Source: Armatimonadota bacterium
GTDB lineage: Bacteria > Armatimonadota > Zipacnadia > Zipacnadales > UBA11051
Assembly: GCA_030612305.1 (NCBI GenBank)
Contig: JAUWOG010000053.1
Span: 1-9,557, forward strand
DNA length: 9,557 nucleotides
Direction of reading: 5' to 3'
In this document: piece after piece, positions 1-6,655 of the stretch
Numbering within the stretch: the stretch's first letter is position 1
Layout of the letters: each line of letters begins with the position of its first letter
The notes under the pieces: generated by a model
The model's input: the letters and a program-made list of their open reading frames with translations, nothing else
Databases searched by the model: none
Told to the model about the DNA's origin: nothing
Position numbers and translations under genes: made by a program

Positions 1-1413
1 GGGGCCATCGTCATGGCCTGGGCGACCGGATACGTCATCTATGTCCTCGGCCTGAAAGCCACGCCAAAGTCTGACCAGTACGCCATTGCGGTGGTCCTTT
101 GCTGTCTGGCGGCTTTCAGCATGATGGCAGGCCTGTACATGGGCGAGCAGGTTCCCTACATGCGCGTCGCCCGCGCTGTCTGCTCCGTGTCCGCTCTTCC
201 CTACTACGGCGAGGCTGTGACGACCGGTGATGTGAGGGAACTTCTCCGCAGCTATGGCGACGCGGAAGCGCGAACGAATCTACCCGACCGCCTCCGCACA
301 CATCCGCCCGGAGCGGTGCTCTACTTCATCTGTGCGCGCCGCGTCATCCTCAATTCCCCGACGTTACTGGAACTCAGCAACAAGCTGATTGCCAGCGAGG
401 GCATTCACCCGGACGACCTGGCGCTTCTGTCACGCGGGCTCACCCCGATACGGATGACTGCCCGGGACGTGGCCGCGGGCTTCCTGGCCGGTCTGCTGCT
501 CACGCTTACGGGTGCACTGATACCCGCTGGAATCTTCCTCATCGGCGCAGCGGTGTCCGACAGCAAAACCGCATCGGTCGCAGCGCTGCTGTCGGCGGCA
601 ATCCCTTCGCTCCTGCTGTTCGTGCCGAGCATAGAGGGCTTCGGCGTGCTCATCGTCATGTGCGCACTTGGTGCATATCTGTGGTCGCTGCGTCGCGGCA
701 GCTACGCGCTGGCGGCAATCTCGGGACTGCTGTGGGCGGCAACGTTCCTCTGGAGCATCGGGCTGCTGGCCTTGACTCTCCCCGCGGCGGCGGTCCTGGT
801 CTGCTACCTCAGGCCATCGCGCACGAGAGGCGAGATCAGCCTGACGGACGAGCGGGTGAAAGAGGATGACCCGCGGGTCAGAGCGTTGGTGGCAAGCGCC
901 GTCGCGCTGGCAGTGTTCGTGGCAGCATTCGTGGCCTTGTATCTGGCTGCAGGCTACCAGCCCGTGGCAAACATGACCGGGATACTGGAGGCACAGAAGC
1001 AGATCATGACGGGAGCCGGTCGCGACCGCTTGACCTGGACATTCATGAATCTGTACGAGTTCGGCCTCTTCTTCGGCCCCATGCTGGCCGTGACCTCGCT
1101 GGCCGGGCTGGTCTGTGTCATCTTCTGCCGCTATCCGGAACATCCCGAGAGCCGAAGCCGGTCGTCCCGCGCGATGACATACATGGGCGGAGGCTTGCTG
1201 GTCGCTTTCCTGCTGCTGGATGCGATGGGCAGCACGCGAGGTGAAGTGGGCCGCATCTGGGTGTTCTTCATGCCATTGCTCGCCCTCTACGCCGCGCATC
1301 TGCGGGTCCATGTCGCCGCCAAGCCGTGGCGGTGGTACGTGGCCGTGCTTCTGGCCGCACAGGTGGCTCACACGATCCTGTTATTCACATATATCATCCC
1401 GGTGCAGGCGTAA
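1..1413 (+). CDS. Polytopic membrane protein, GT-C (PMT/GT39-like) glycosyltransferase, 5' end missing
   Basis: The reading frame is open to the first base, so the true start probably lies outside the window; the first in-window ATG is at 13. Residue numbers count from that ATG. About nine hydrophobic segments are visible, for example near 23-43, 153-178, 187-205, 208-225, 232-265, 291-314, 350-371, 389-405 and 415-430, with another near the C-terminus. A loop motif RTHPPG (95-100) and a late motif RGEVGRIWVFFMP (409-421) recall lipid-phosphate-sugar-dependent GT-C transferases, where an HPPG loop is common and RGE-RIW is seen in bacterial members. Such enzymes move a sugar from a polyprenyl-phosphate donor to an acceptor outside the membrane. 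The catalytic acidic residues of the first extracytoplasmic loop would lie upstream, so activity cannot be judged. The family call is inference from topology and two motifs; donor and acceptor are unknown. It ends 120 nt before the next gene. Confidence 0.6.
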   Translation, partial: GAIVMAWATGYVIYVLGLKATPKSDQYAIAVVLCCLAAFSMMAGLYMGEQVPYMRVARAVCSVSALPYYGEAVTTGDVRELLRSYGDAEARTNLPDRLRTHPPGAVLYFICARRVILNSPTLLELSNKLIASEGIHPDDLALLSRGLTPIRMTARDVAAGFLAGLLLTLTGALIPAGIFLIGAAVSDSKTASVAALLSAAIPSLLLFVPSIEGFGVLIVMCALGAYLWSLRRGSYALAAISGLLWAATFLWSIGLLALTLPAAAVLVCYLRPSRTRGEISLTDERVKEDDPRVRALVASAVALAVFVAAFVALYLAAGYQPVANMTGILEAQKQIMTGAGRDRLTWTFMNLYEFGLFFGPMLAVTSLAGLVCVIFCRYPEHPESRSRSSRAMTYMGGGLLVAFLLLDAMGSTRGEVGRIWVFFMPLLALYAAHLRVHVAAKPWRWYVAVLLAAQVAHTILLFTYIIPVQA

Positions 1414-1436
1414 GGGCCTACGGGGTCGGGCTGGAC

Positions 1437-1450
1437 CTGCAGTCATGCAG
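1437..1450. repeat. Short inverted repeat after the membrane protein gene
   Basis: CTGCA (1437-1441) and TGCAG (1446-1450) form a perfect 5 bp stem around the 4 nt loop GTCA. There is no T run after it, so it is not a convincing intrinsic terminator. It may be chance. Confidence 0.2.
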
Positions 1451-1521
1451 ATTGGCCGGGCAATGACACGCCGTGGCGAACAATGCGGCGCTTGGAGCCC
1501 ACCCCGGGCCCGACCATCTCC

Positions 1522-1527
1522 GAGGAG
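1522..1527 (+). promoter_or_regulatory. Ribosome binding site that favours a GTG start at 1534
   Basis: GAGGAG lies 6 nt before GTG 1534, an ideal distance. The in-frame ATG at 1483 has no purine-rich site before it, and the residues between the two starts are proline- and threonine-rich, unlike the start of this enzyme family. Confidence 0.6.
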
Positions 1528-1533
1528 ACGACC

Positions 1534-3024
1534 GTGGACATTCTCCGCACAATACTGAACTCATGCAGCGCTGACCCCTTCTGCCGGGCGCTCCTGCAGA
1601 TGGCGCATGACGCTGATGAGCCGTTGTACCTCGCCGGCGGAGCCATACGCGATCTCCTGGCCGGGCGCGAGGTCAGCGACTGGGACTTCACCGGCACGGC
1701 GGCAATGCAATTTGCCCACAGCTTCGCACAGGCCAATGCGACCGGCGCGATTGTGCTGCATGAGGATCAGCCGACCGCACGCGTCGCCGTCTGGGACGAG
1801 AGGACCCGCCGCCACACCATCTTCGATTTCTGCCAGTTGCGCGGGCAGAGCATCCAGGAGGATCTGGCGGCTCGCGATTTCTCCATCAATGCGATTGCCT
1901 GCAACATGACCGTCCCGGGAATCGTGGACCCTCTGGGCGGCGGAGAGGACCTGCGCAATGGCATCATCCGTGCTCTGGCGGCGGAGAATCTGGAGACGGA
2001 CCCTCTGCGGTGCCTTCGTGCCTATCGGTTCATGGCCGAACTCGGCTTCACCATCGAGCCTCAGACGCGGGCATGGATACGCCACTGCGCCGCCGGCCTC
2101 AACGACATTGCGGGGCAGCGGATCGGCTATGAGCTGCGCAAGCTGCTCTACCCGCCGCGCGTCTCAGAGACGCTGGCAGCAATGGACGAAGACGGTGTCC
2201 TGGCGGTGGTCTTTCCGGAGCTCGAAGAGGGCCGAGATATGCCCCAGCCCGCCATGCACCACCTCAATGTGCGCGACCATATCCTCGAATCAGTGGCCCA
2301 GATGGAAGCGCTCATCATTGACCCCACCGGCGCCTTGCCGGCATCGTTCGAGCAGTTGGAGGAGTACCTGACACGCACCGATGTGCCGCCGATGCTGCTG
2401 ATGGCTGCGCTGCTCCATGACATCGGCAAGCCAGGCTGCTTCACCAGAGACGACACCGGCCGCATCCGCTTCAAGGGCCACGGCGAGGTCGGTGCCGAGA
2501 TGGCCCGGCAGATACTGCGGCGCTTCGCGTGGCCGAGGGAGTTGCGCCGCACCGTCGCCGTCTTCGTGCACCATCATTTGCGGCCCCTGCTTCTGGCCGC
2601 CATGCACCAGGACGGGGAGGTCGAGGACGAGCATACCGAGAGCACCATCACCATGTCGGCGCTACGGCGGCTGTTCCGCCTCGTCGAGCCGCATGTACTG
2701 GGGTTTGCCGCGCTCGCCATAGCCGACTCGCGCGCGGCGATGGGGCCCGCGGTCACCCCCCAGTACCAGACCGAGGTCGAGCTTATCCTCGATGACATGG
2801 TGCGCCGCTACTTCGAGTATCAGGGCGAGCAGAAAGATGCCCGGCAGCCGCTTCTAACCGGCAAGGACCTCATCGCGGCAGGCTACGAGCCCGGCCCGCT
2901 CTTCTCAGAAATCCTCGAGGCCGCCGCAGACGCCCACGCCGATGGCGAGATCCATACCACGCAGGAAGCGTTACAGGTGGCCCACCGCGTGGCGAGGAAG
3001 CATGGCTTCACACCGCCGGGATAG
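1534..3024 (+). CDS. CCA tRNA nucleotidyltransferase / poly(A) polymerase with HD domain
   Basis: A class II nucleotidyltransferase that adds the CCA end to tRNA, or A residues to RNA, in the cytoplasm. Numbering from GTG 1534 (496 residues): the signature is AGGAIRDLLAG (about 34-44) with the metal-binding pair D-W-D at 49-51. FDF (97-99) lies where the third carboxylate is expected. RDFSINAIA (114-122) is the flexible-loop motif, DPLRCLRAYRF (156-166) the neck-helix motif, and GQRIGYELRKLL (194-205) matches the following helix. An HD phosphohydrolase domain follows: LLHDIGKPG (293-301), H316 and the HHH triplet (346-348), the order of a metal-binding HD domain. HD-bearing versions such as the E. 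coli Cca enzyme also have phosphohydrolase activity. CCA addition and poly(A) polymerase cannot be told apart by eye. An ATG at 1483 in frame would add 17 residues; GTG 1534 is preferred for its ribosome binding site. Confidence 0.9.
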   Translation: MDILRTILNSCSADPFCRALLQMAHDADEPLYLAGGAIRDLLAGREVSDWDFTGTAAMQFAHSFAQANATGAIVLHEDQPTARVAVWDERTRRHTIFDFCQLRGQSIQEDLAARDFSINAIACNMTVPGIVDPLGGGEDLRNGIIRALAAENLETDPLRCLRAYRFMAELGFTIEPQTRAWIRHCAAGLNDIAGQRIGYELRKLLYPPRVSETLAAMDEDGVLAVVFPELEEGRDMPQPAMHHLNVRDHILESVAQMEALIIDPTGALPASFEQLEEYLTRTDVPPMLLMAALLHDIGKPGCFTRDDTGRIRFKGHGEVGAEMARQILRRFAWPRELRRTVAVFVHHHLRPLLLAAMHQDGEVEDEHTESTITMSALRRLFRLVEPHVLGFAALAIADSRAAMGPAVTPQYQTEVELILDDMVRRYFEYQGEQKDARQPLLTGKDLIAAGYEPGPLFSEILEAAADAHADGEIHTTQEALQVAHRVARKHGFTPPG

Positions 3025-3028
3025 GTCC

Positions 3029-3043
3029 TGTCCGGTGCGGACA
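3029..3043. repeat. Inverted repeat between the nucleotidyltransferase and FMN-protein genes
   Basis: TGTCCG (3029-3034) and CGGACA (3038-3043) are perfect 6 bp arms around a 3 nt loop, starting 5 nt after the stop codon of the upstream gene. No T tract follows, so it is at best a weak terminator. It could be an operator or an RNA processing hairpin. The arms are clear; any role is inference. Confidence 0.35.
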
Positions 3044-3084
3044 TATTCGAGTGCGATGACCACACGTAGGAGAGGCCGTGAAAT

Positions 3085-3534
3085 ATGCCAACTATGACCG
3101 ACGAACAGATGCGCCAGGAGATTGTCAGGATCACCAACGCTTGCGGGGTCTGCATTCTGATCACTACCGGCCTCGACGGCTACCCGAATGCGCGGGTGCT
3201 GGAGGACCACAATGTCGGCGAGGACCTGGTCTTTTGGCTCGCTACATGGGCAAGCACGCACAAGGTCGCCGAGATACGCGCCAACCCCAAGGTCGGGCTG
3301 ATGTACTGGCTGGCTGAGGAGAGCAAGTACGTCCATGTGATGGCGGAGGCGACGATCATCGAGGACCAGGAGACCCGCACCGCGCACTTCCGCGAGGCCT
3401 GGAAGGCCTATTGGCCCGACGGCCCGAGCAGCCCCGACTATGTGCTGATCCGCTTTGAGCCGGTGGAGTTCGTCGTCTATCACAGCGGCGACCTGGGCTA
3501 CTTCCCGCCGCACTGGACCCCGCCGCCGCAGTAG
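3085..3534 (+). CDS. Pyridoxamine 5'-phosphate oxidase-like FMN-binding protein (general stress protein 26 type)
   Basis: A 149-residue protein with the pattern of the FMN-binding split-barrel family. The N-terminal strands carry CILITTGLDGYPNARVLE (about 23-40), where the arginine after the glycine normally contacts FMN phosphate. WASTHKVAEIRANPKVGLMYW (55-75) matches the family's substrate/FMN segment (T-x-x-S/T-x-K, then N-P-x-V). DYVLIRFEPVEFVVYHSG (118-135) is the final strand pair. Length and order fit GSP26-type proteins, which usually bind FMN or another flavin; their reaction is mostly unknown, so no substrate is proposed. The start ATG 3085 has AGGAGAGG (3068-3075) 9 nt upstream and an in-frame stop just before it; ATG 3094 is a weaker alternative. 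It lies 60 nt after the nucleotidyltransferase gene and may share its transcript. No signal peptide is seen, so it is probably cytoplasmic. Confidence 0.85.
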   Translation: MPTMTDEQMRQEIVRITNACGVCILITTGLDGYPNARVLEDHNVGEDLVFWLATWASTHKVAEIRANPKVGLMYWLAEESKYVHVMAEATIIEDQETRTAHFREAWKAYWPDGPSSPDYVLIRFEPVEFVVYHSGDLGYFPPHWTPPPQ

Positions 3535-3632
3535 GTGCGGAGTCTGAGCGGGACGCCTGACAGCAGACGGTACCCGCGAATCCCAGCCCATGGATGGCGG
3601 TCAAGCCCGGCACGGAGCGCGATGAGGGTGCG

Positions 3633-3661
3633 TTGACTTGCCCCCCTGCAGGACTTATAAT
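3633..3661 (+). promoter_or_regulatory. Near-consensus sigma-70 promoter for the Gfo/Idh gene
   Basis: TTGACT (3633-3638, one mismatch to TTGACA) is followed after exactly 17 nt by TATAAT (3656-3661, perfect). Transcription would start near 3668, giving a leader of about 67 nt before ATG 3735. It sits in the longest intergenic gap of the window (3535-3734). The match is seen directly; activity is inferred. Confidence 0.75.
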
Positions 3662-3689
3662 CGCCTGGTAGTGACATTTTCGGGGAATC

Positions 3690-3712
3690 CGCGCCAGGGC
3701 GCTGCCGGCGCG
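3690..3712 (+). promoter_or_regulatory. GC-rich hairpin in the 5' leader of the Gfo/Idh gene
   Basis: CGCGCC (3690-3695) pairs with GGCGCG (3707-3712), and the inner GGC (3698-3700) pairs with GCC (3704-3706) around loop GCT. This gives 9 GC pairs with a 2 nt bulge (AG, 3696-3697). It lies between the predicted transcription start near 3668 and the ribosome binding site at 3721. No T run follows, so attenuation by an intrinsic terminator is unlikely; mRNA stabilisation or protein binding is possible. Confidence 0.4.
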
Positions 3713-3734
3713 ACAATATGAGGAGGTTCGCGCG

Positions 3735-4763
3735 ATGTGCGATGAGAAGCTGCATGTCGGTCTGATCGGAACTGGTGTCTGGGGCGAGACGCACCTGATG
3801 GCGTACACGAATGACCCGCTGGTGGACCTGGTGTGTATCTGCGATAAGAACGAAGAGCTGCTGGCGCAGAGAGCCGAGCAGTACGGAGTGGCCGAGACCA
3901 CCACCGACTATGAAGAGCTTCTCGCCCGCGACGACATCCAGGCAGTCTCGGTCGTGACGCCGGATTTCCTGCACAAGGAGATAGTCATCGCGGCGGCCAA
4001 AGCCGGCAAGCACATACTCGTCGAAAAGCCGATGGCCACGACGGTGGCGGAATGTGAGGAGATGATTGCGGCGGTGGAAGAGGCCGGCGTCACGCTCATG
4101 GTGGACTTCCACAATCGCTTCAATCCGGTGTTCACCCAGCTCTCGGAGAAGCTCGATGCCGGGGACATGGGCGACCCCCTGATGCTCTCGCTGCGGCTCA
4201 ATGACACGCTCTATGTGCCCACCGAAATGCTCAGTTGGGGCGGGCAGTCAACGGTGGCGTGGTTCCTGGCCGCACACGCAGCCGACCTGGCGCGGTGGCT
4301 ATTCGAATCCGAGGTCAAGCGCGTCTATTCGGTGTCGCGCTCCACGGTCCTCAAGGGCATGGGCTATGACACCCCCGATTTCTTCCACACCATCATGGAG
4401 TACGAGAACGGCTGCGTCGCGCATATCGAGAACTGCTGGATCATGTCGGACAGCATGGCCGCAGTATGCGATTTCCGAGGCGAGCTGATCTGCTCCGAGG
4501 GCAGCGCGATCATGAATGTCATCGCCAACCGCGCGCTCGAGGTGTATGACAATGTCGAGGGGGCCACGATGCCGAACCCGGTGGCGCTTTACGAGATCCA
4601 CGGCGAGATGCGCGGCTTCGCCATCGAGAGCATCCGCTATTTCGCCAAGTGCATCCGTGAGGGCACCGCGCCTTTCATCACGCTGGAGGACGGGCTGCGC
4701 AACACCGAGGCGGTCGTCGCGCTCCACGAGTCAGCCGAAACCGGCCAGCCCGTCGAGCGGTAG
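3735..4763 (+). CDS. Gfo/Idh/MocA family NAD(P)-dependent oxidoreductase
   Basis: A cytoplasmic dehydrogenase of 342 residues, the usual family length. The N-terminal Rossmann fold carries GLIGTGVWGETH (9-20), matching G-x-G-x-x-G. VVTPDFLHKE (73-82) is the strand-loop next to the cofactor, and HILVEKPMATT (93-103) holds the hallmark E-K-P with its catalytic lysine. The C-terminal alpha/beta domain begins near 124 (DFHNRFNP) and includes WFLAAHAADLARWLF (176-190), which corresponds to the active-site H-x-x-D helix (H181, D184). Family members oxidise or reduce sugars, inositols or related polyols; the sequence does not reveal this one's substrate. The start is well fixed: AGGAGG (3721-3726) lies 8 nt before ATG. 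It has its own promoter at 3633-3661. The next gene begins 55 nt downstream, so read-through into it is possible. Confidence 0.92.
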   Translation: MCDEKLHVGLIGTGVWGETHLMAYTNDPLVDLVCICDKNEELLAQRAEQYGVAETTTDYEELLARDDIQAVSVVTPDFLHKEIVIAAAKAGKHILVEKPMATTVAECEEMIAAVEEAGVTLMVDFHNRFNPVFTQLSEKLDAGDMGDPLMLSLRLNDTLYVPTEMLSWGGQSTVAWFLAAHAADLARWLFESEVKRVYSVSRSTVLKGMGYDTPDFFHTIMEYENGCVAHIENCWIMSDSMAAVCDFRGELICSEGSAIMNVIANRALEVYDNVEGATMPNPVALYEIHGEMRGFAIESIRYFAKCIREGTAPFITLEDGLRNTEAVVALHESAETGQPVER

Positions 4764-4818
4764 CCTCAAGCGCCGGCGGACAGCTTTTCTGCACAGACTA
4801 CCCGACAGGGGTGGCTCA

Positions 4819-4956
4819 GTGAACCGCTACGTCTGGACAATTGCGGCAGTGGTGGGGATAGCGGCAATTGCTGTCGGCCTCGGTCACGGGCAATGGGCCG
4901 TCGTGCTGCGCTGGGGCCAGACGCTGTGTACTTCGTGCATCGGGCTGGGCCACTGA
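4819..4956 (+). CDS. CXXC membrane microprotein, CD1871A family-like
   Basis: A 45-residue protein starting at GTG with AGGGG (4807-4811) 7 nt upstream. One hydrophobic helix spans about residues 5-22. A short amphipathic stretch follows, and the protein ends in TLCTSCIGLGH with C37 and C40. The layout (one membrane segment, then a terminal C-x-x-C-I-G-[LI]-G) resembles the family annotated as CD1871A family CXXC motif-containing protein, known mostly from Clostridia, of unknown function and often found near 4Fe-4S proteins. Here the stop is one base before the ATG of a membrane polyferredoxin, which supports both the reality of the gene and a redox link. The cysteines may bind a metal, form a disulfide or hold a cofactor. 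The family match is from memory of the motif and was not tested by a search. A longer in-frame reading back to 4516 is a shadow inside the upstream gene. Confidence 0.68.
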   Translation: MNRYVWTIAAVVGIAAIAVGLGHGQWAVVLRWGQTLCTSCIGLGH

Positions 4957-4957
4957 C

Positions 4958-5851
4958 ATGGCCGCAGGGGGTGGCGAGAAGAGAGCTAGCGAGAGCGCGG
5001 CCCTGACGGGATCGCGGTGGCTCTACCGGCGCAACTGGGTTCAGATTGCCGCGATGCTGGTGATGAACTCGTACTTCTTCGCCTGGGCCAAGGGTTTTTG
5101 CGTTCCGGCGCTGAATTGCTGGGCCTGTCCGGGGGCTATCTTCGGATGTCCGCTCGGCGCGATGCAGAACAGCTCGATATCCGCGCGCTGGACAATCGGC
5201 GACAAGCCCTGGTACGCTATTGTGCCGCTGTACGTCATCGGCGTGCTGATTGTCTTCAGCGCGGTATTCGGGCGGATGATGTGCGGGTGGATATGCCCGT
5301 TCGGCTGGCTGCAGGATAAGCTGGCGGCCTTGCGCAGCAAGCACTGGCGTATTCCGAAGCCGCTGCGCTACTTGCGCTACGCGATACTCGTGGCGCTGGT
5401 GCTGGTCATACCATACCTGACGGGCGTGGCGTGGTTCTGCAAGCTCTGCCCGCAGGGGGCGTTGGAGGGCGGCTGGTTACAGCCCATCTTCAACCCCGAG
5501 ACGCGGGTTCTTATCGGCAGCTTCTGGTGGATCAAACAGGCCATTCTTGTTGGTTTTCTCGTGCTGATGGTCTTTGTCAAGCGTCCGTTCTGCGGAACCG
5601 TCTGCCCTCTGGGCGCGATATTCTCTCTCTTGCACCGTCACAGTCTGTGGCGAATAGATTTCGAGGCCGACAAGTGCGTCAACTGCATGTGGTGTGTGCA
5701 GGAATGTCCGGCGGGCATTGACCCGCGCACAGAGGTCAATAGCCATGACTGCATTGGCTGTCTGGAATGCACGAAATGTCCGCATGATGCGATCCAGTCG
5801 CGCCTGATGTGGGCGCCTGCACCTGCGGAGGCGCAGGTAACGGAGGGATAG
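4958..5851 (+). CDS. NapH/MauN-like membrane polyferredoxin, 4Fe-4S binding protein
   Basis: A 297-residue inner-membrane iron-sulfur protein likely to pass electrons across or along the membrane. Start ATG 4958 is chosen because it lies 1 nt after the stop of the CXXC gene; an in-frame ATG at 4868 would overlap that gene. Membrane segments are near 26-44, 85-105, 139-157 and 193-208. Cysteine motifs: a CX5CX2CX6C group (C48, C54, C57, C64, with CPGA and CPLG); CGWICPFG (C109, C113), as in NapH; CKLCPQG (C161, C164); CGTVCPLG (C212, C216). Two C-terminal ferredoxin motifs follow: CX2CX2CX3CP (C240, C243, C246, C250) and CX2CX2CX2CP (C265, C268, C271, C274). The second is one residue shorter than the classic spacing. 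Homologues in NapH, MauN, CcoG and NosR systems serve as quinol or electron-transfer partners; the partner here is not visible. Co-translation with the upstream CXXC gene and the abutting downstream kinase gene is likely. Confidence 0.9.
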   Translation: MAAGGGEKRASESAALTGSRWLYRRNWVQIAAMLVMNSYFFAWAKGFCVPALNCWACPGAIFGCPLGAMQNSSISARWTIGDKPWYAIVPLYVIGVLIVFSAVFGRMMCGWICPFGWLQDKLAALRSKHWRIPKPLRYLRYAILVALVLVIPYLTGVAWFCKLCPQGALEGGWLQPIFNPETRVLIGSFWWIKQAILVGFLVLMVFVKRPFCGTVCPLGAIFSLLHRHSLWRIDFEADKCVNCMWCVQECPAGIDPRTEVNSHDCIGCLECTKCPHDAIQSRLMWAPAPAEAQVTEG

Positions 5852-6547
5852 ATGGCGGCGCAGAACAACAATGGTCTGGGCTTCAGCCGCGCCGACATAC
5901 CGGAGCTTACGGTGAAGGTGCTGCGTCCGGCCGAGGGGGCGCGGCCCGATGTGCGGCTGCTCGCGGTCAACGGAGCGCTCATCGTCATCAAGGACTACGG
6001 CTCCGGCGCAAACATGTTCAAGCGCAGCATGGGGCGCTACCTCGTCGAGCGAGAGCTGGCGGCCTACAAGCGGCTGCAGGGCCTCAAGGGCATACCTGCA
6101 TGTCTCGGCTGCCTTGACCCCTACACACTCGTGGTCCGGTACGTTGACGCGGAGCCGGCACCGCTGATTGATGCGTGCCGTCTGACCCCGGACTTCTTTC
6201 TGCGCTTGCTGGAGATGGTGCGTCGCATTCACGAGCGGGGAGTGGCACACGGCGACCTCAAGCGCCTGCCCAACATCCTGGTGGACAAGCATGATGCCCC
6301 GGCGCTGATTGATTTCACCGCGGCGGTCATCAGCGGCTCAAGTCCGCTGGCGGCTCTGGTCCTGCCGCAGATATTTGAAAACGACTTGCGCGGGGTATAT
6401 AAACTGAAGATGCGCCACGCTCCGAACCTGCTCACGCCCGAGGAAGAGGCCTTCCTGGAGTACCAGGGCCCTGCCGAGAGGCTCTTTCGGCGGGTCAGGG
6501 ACCGTGTTCGTGGGCCGGTCCAGAGACTCTCCGGAGGAGAGCGGTAG
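5852..6547 (+). CDS. Small kinase-fold protein, WaaP/Kdo kinase or Bud32-like
   Basis: A 231-residue soluble protein with the core of the protein-kinase fold. LIVIKDYG (43-50) supplies the ATP-binding lysine K47. LVERELAAYKRL (64-75) carries the likely alpha-C glutamate. GVAHGDLKRLPNILVD (130-145) is the catalytic loop, with D135, K137 and N141. LIDFT (152-156) is the metal-binding motif in place of DFG. HGDLK with a compact C-lobe is typical of the lipopolysaccharide kinase (WaaP/KdkA), Bud32 and RIO group rather than eukaryotic-type Ser/Thr kinases. All key residues are present, so it is probably active. The substrate could be a protein, a lipid-linked sugar or another small molecule. ATG directly follows the stop of the polyferredoxin gene, with GGAGGG (5842-5847) 4 nt upstream, so the two are surely co-transcribed. 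The C-terminal tail is basic (PAERLFRRVRDRVR, 207-220), perhaps for membrane contact. Confidence 0.78.
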   Translation: MAAQNNNGLGFSRADIPELTVKVLRPAEGARPDVRLLAVNGALIVIKDYGSGANMFKRSMGRYLVERELAAYKRLQGLKGIPACLGCLDPYTLVVRYVDAEPAPLIDACRLTPDFFLRLLEMVRRIHERGVAHGDLKRLPNILVDKHDAPALIDFTAAVISGSSPLAALVLPQIFENDLRGVYKLKMRHAPNLLTPEEEAFLEYQGPAERLFRRVRDRVRGPVQRLSGGER

Positions 6548-6561
6548 GCGGCCTGCCCGGC

Positions 6562-6588
6562 GAACTCCGAGCCGTCTGGTGCGTCTAT
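6562..6588 (+). promoter_or_regulatory. Candidate ECF-type promoter ahead of the sigma/anti-sigma genes
   Basis: GAACTC (6562-6567) and GTCTAT (6583-6588) are separated by 15 nt. This resembles the E. coli sigma-E pattern (GGAACTT, about 15-16 nt, then GTCTAA/TCTGA). It lies in the 108 nt gap before an ECF sigma gene, where self-activated promoters are usual. No good sigma-70 promoter is seen in this gap. One site alone is weak statistical evidence. Confidence 0.4.
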
Positions 6589-6655
6589 GCAGATGCTGTG
6601 ACAAAGGGCAGTGGCAGGCAGAACGCGACATGGCGACAAGCAGGGGCTAACATAG

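Noticed and set aside
430..1371. Long minus-strand open frame of 313 codons opposite the membrane protein gene
   Set aside because: Its translation is rich in Arg, His, Cys and Gln with no recognisable motif, as expected from the reverse of a GC-rich membrane gene. The plus strand has a coherent GT-C-like topology.
4768..4790. Terminator-like AAGC...GCTTTTCT after the Gfo/Idh gene
   Set aside because: The outer stem is only 4 bp with a 2 bp inner stem and an uneven internal loop, and the T run is short. It is too weak to call.
4516..4818. Upstream extension of the CXXC gene frame into the oxidoreductase gene
   Set aside because: This part is an Arg/Ser/Pro-rich shadow of the well-supported oxidoreductase reading frame.
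4868..4957. Longer N-terminus for the polyferredoxin from ATG 4868
   Set aside because: It would overlap most of the CXXC microprotein gene, lacks a ribosome binding site, and the extra 30 residues are not like the family's N-terminus.
5477..6292. Minus-strand open frame of 271 codons spanning parts of two genes
   Set aside because: It crosses the junction of the polyferredoxin and kinase genes, both of which have clear motifs on the plus strand, and its own translation shows no family pattern.
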